A DNA stretch of 64,000 nucleotides. It comes from Paenibacillus sp. Lineage in GTDB: Bacteria; Bacillota; Bacilli; Paenibacillales; YIM-B00363. The stretch is from assembly GCF_031177825.1 (NCBI RefSeq), contig NZ_JAPSKE010000005.1, positions 62,001 through 126,000 of the forward strand. Reading direction: 5' to 3'. How positions within the stretch are numbered: the stretch's first letter is position 1; each line of letters opens with the position of its first letter. Below, in pieces: positions 62,918 through 64,000 of the stretch. The notes below the pieces were generated by a model, which had not been told where the DNA came from, ran no database searches, and saw only the letters and a list, made by a program, of their open reading frames with translations. A program made the position numbers and the translations under genes.

Positions 62918-63580
62918 TTAGAAGCGGTACGTCCAAAACCGCTCCGTCCCGAACCGCTCTTCGACTTCCTTCGTCGGCTGCTTCTTGTTCCCCTGCAGCT
63001 CGGGCACTTGAAATTGGCTCCGATGCGCTTGGATGGACGCGATCTTCTGCTTCAGGAACGGCTTCACGTCGACGACGACGTCCGGCTTGCCGATATACTG
63101 CTCGTGGTCCCGCGAGAACGCCATGCAGTGCACGACCGGACGCTCGTCCTCGGGCAGCCGCTCGACCGCGCGGATGACCGCCGCGCCGCATGCGTCATGG
63201 TCCGGGTGGACGCTGAACCCCGGATAGAACGTATATACCAAGGAAGGGCGCACCGTCTGAAGAAGCTCGAGAATGTTCCCGTCCAGCAGCTCCTTGTCCT
63301 CGAATTCGATCGTCTTGTCGTGAAACCCGAGCAAGCGGAGATCTTGAATGCCGATCGTCCGGCACGACAGCTCCAGCTCTTCCTTGCGAATCCGCGGGAG
63401 CGTCACCCGATTCGCGAACGGGGGAACCCCCATGTTGCGCCCCATCTCCCCAAGCGTCAAGCACGCGTAAGTCACGTACCCCCCTTCGCGTATATGCTTC
63501 GAAAGCGTGCCCGACAGCCCGAAGCACTCGTCGTCCGGGTGCGGCAGCACGACTAGAATTTTCCGTTCCGTTGATTCCAT
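62918..63580 (-). CDS. bshB2: Bacillithiol biosynthesis deacetylase (PIG-L family)
   Basis: The 220-residue protein has the zinc-site motif L-P-H-P-D-D-E-C-F (about 12-20) and the second ligand in V-H-P-D-H-D-A-C-G (about 122-130). Size and the adjacent yojF homologue match Bacillus BshB2 (YojG), which removes the acetyl group from GlcNAc-malate in the synthesis of bacillithiol. GGAGG precedes the ATG. Confidence 0.9.
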   Translation of the reverse strand: MESTERKILVVLPHPDDECFGLSGTLSKHIREGGYVTYACLTLGEMGRNMGVPPFANRVTLPRIRKEELELSCRTIGIQDLRLLGFHDKTIEFEDKELLDGNILELLQTVRPSLVYTFYPGFSVHPDHDACGAAVIRAVERLPEDERPVVHCMAFSRDHEQYIGKPDVVVDVKPFLKQKIASIQAHRSQFQVPELQGNKKQPTKEVEERFGTERFWTYRF

Positions 63581-63605
63581 AGGCTCGTACGCCTCCTCTG
63601 TCCGC

Positions 63606-63950
63606 TTAGAATGGCTGAGCGCTTAATTGAAGAGCGACGACCAGCTTGCCTTGGCTGTCGTGCCCGGCCAGGAGCAACCGTTCCGTCTCCGTCTCTTCGT
63701 AATGCGTCAAGCCTTCCGAATAAATCCACCCATGCTCCGTCTTCAAGCCGACGCGGTACGGACCGGCGCCGGAGACCGAGCCGTGCGTATACCGCACGGC
63801 GGCGTTCGTGACGAACGTCGCGGCCGGATGCTTGGTGCTGTCCCAATGGGCGGCATACGCGCCGGTCGTCATCTCGAGATGAAGATATAAGTCCTGATTC
63901 CGTAAGGAATCGATGCGGCGCTGAATTTCGCCGAGTTCGATCGGTTGCAC
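63606..63950 (-). CDS. yojF: YojF-family (DUF1806) protein
   Basis: The GTG start at 63950 follows AAAGGAAG. The 114-residue protein matches the YojF family (L-H-L-E-M-T-T-G-A-Y-A, Y-R-V-G-L-K-T-E-H-G-W-I-Y-S-E-G-L-T-H-Y). In Bacillus, yojF precedes the bshB2 gene just as here, 25 bp apart; its biochemical role is not settled. Its promoter lies at or beyond the right edge. Confidence 0.88.
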   Translation of the reverse strand: MQPIELGEIQRRIDSLRNQDLYLHLEMTTGAYAAHWDSTKHPAATFVTNAAVRYTHGSVSGAGPYRVGLKTEHGWIYSEGLTHYEETETERLLLAGHDSQGKLVVALQLSAQPF

Positions 63951-64000
63951 GGTAACGACTTCCTTTCTTGCTAGCCGCGAGTTTTATGGTTTCGGCGTCT

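Overview
The window looks like a chromosomal segment of a GC-rich, aerobic, spore-former-type Firmicute of the Paenibacillaceae (Paenibacillus/Cohnella-like). The signs are strong AGGAGG-type ribosome binding sites, LplABC-type sugar importers without their own ATPase, membrane-bound AraC regulators, a YojF-BshB2 bacillithiol pair, and LnrJKLMN- and ComA-like two-component systems. I saw no rRNA, tRNA, insertion sequence, phage gene or CRISPR array.

Layout. 1-5.2 kb: end of a NarL-type response regulator, a small membrane protein, then a minus-strand operon (ABC ATPase, FtsX-type permease, YtkA-like lipoprotein). 5.2-17.4 kb: a polysaccharide utilisation locus with a GH88 unsaturated-uronyl hydrolase, a 1561-residue modular heparinase II/III-type lyase, a membrane AraC regulator and a divergent importer (binding protein plus two permeases). 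17.3-20.9 kb: a soluble PAS kinase, a ComA-like regulator and a histidine phosphatase. 21.4-27.6 kb: a six-gene catabolic operon (sugar-phosphate isomerase-like, Gfo/Idh/MocA, broken CoxG-like gene, M81 MlrC-like, and two flavoproteins resembling GlpA and GlpB/HcnB). 27.7-38.0 kb: a second carbohydrate locus with a DUF4855 protein, binding protein, two permeases, an AraC regulator and a DeoR regulator. 38.1-39.9 kb: two metallophosphoesterases. 40.0-46.5 kb: an ABC exporter with a small membrane protein, and a copper operon (copZ, copA joined to a YtkA-like domain, csoR, and a membrane protein). 47.0-52.2 kb: an LnrJKLMN-like drug-sensing ABC system. 52.4-56.3 kb: miscellaneous genes. 56.4-62.6 kb: an alpha-glucosidase/MalEFG-type locus under a LacI regulator. 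62.9-64.0 kb: bshB2-yojF.

The most unusual signal is a shared promoter architecture at three separate places: upstream of the ABC-YtkA operon (about 4.9 kb), the small-membrane-protein/ABC-exporter operon (about 42.1 kb) and the copZ-copA operon (about 46.55 kb). Each has the same composite operator: three CGCAA boxes at an exact 21-bp period, one inverted TTGCG at a fixed place, and a fixed 29-bp offset to a TATgAT-like -10. Two of these operons also share the histidine-rich YtkA-like domain. I read this as an undescribed copper or envelope-stress regulon.

Two genes (copA and the CoxG-like gene) carry single-base frameshifts that may be real or sequencing errors. Several dispersed palindromic repeat families fill the longer intergenic gaps.
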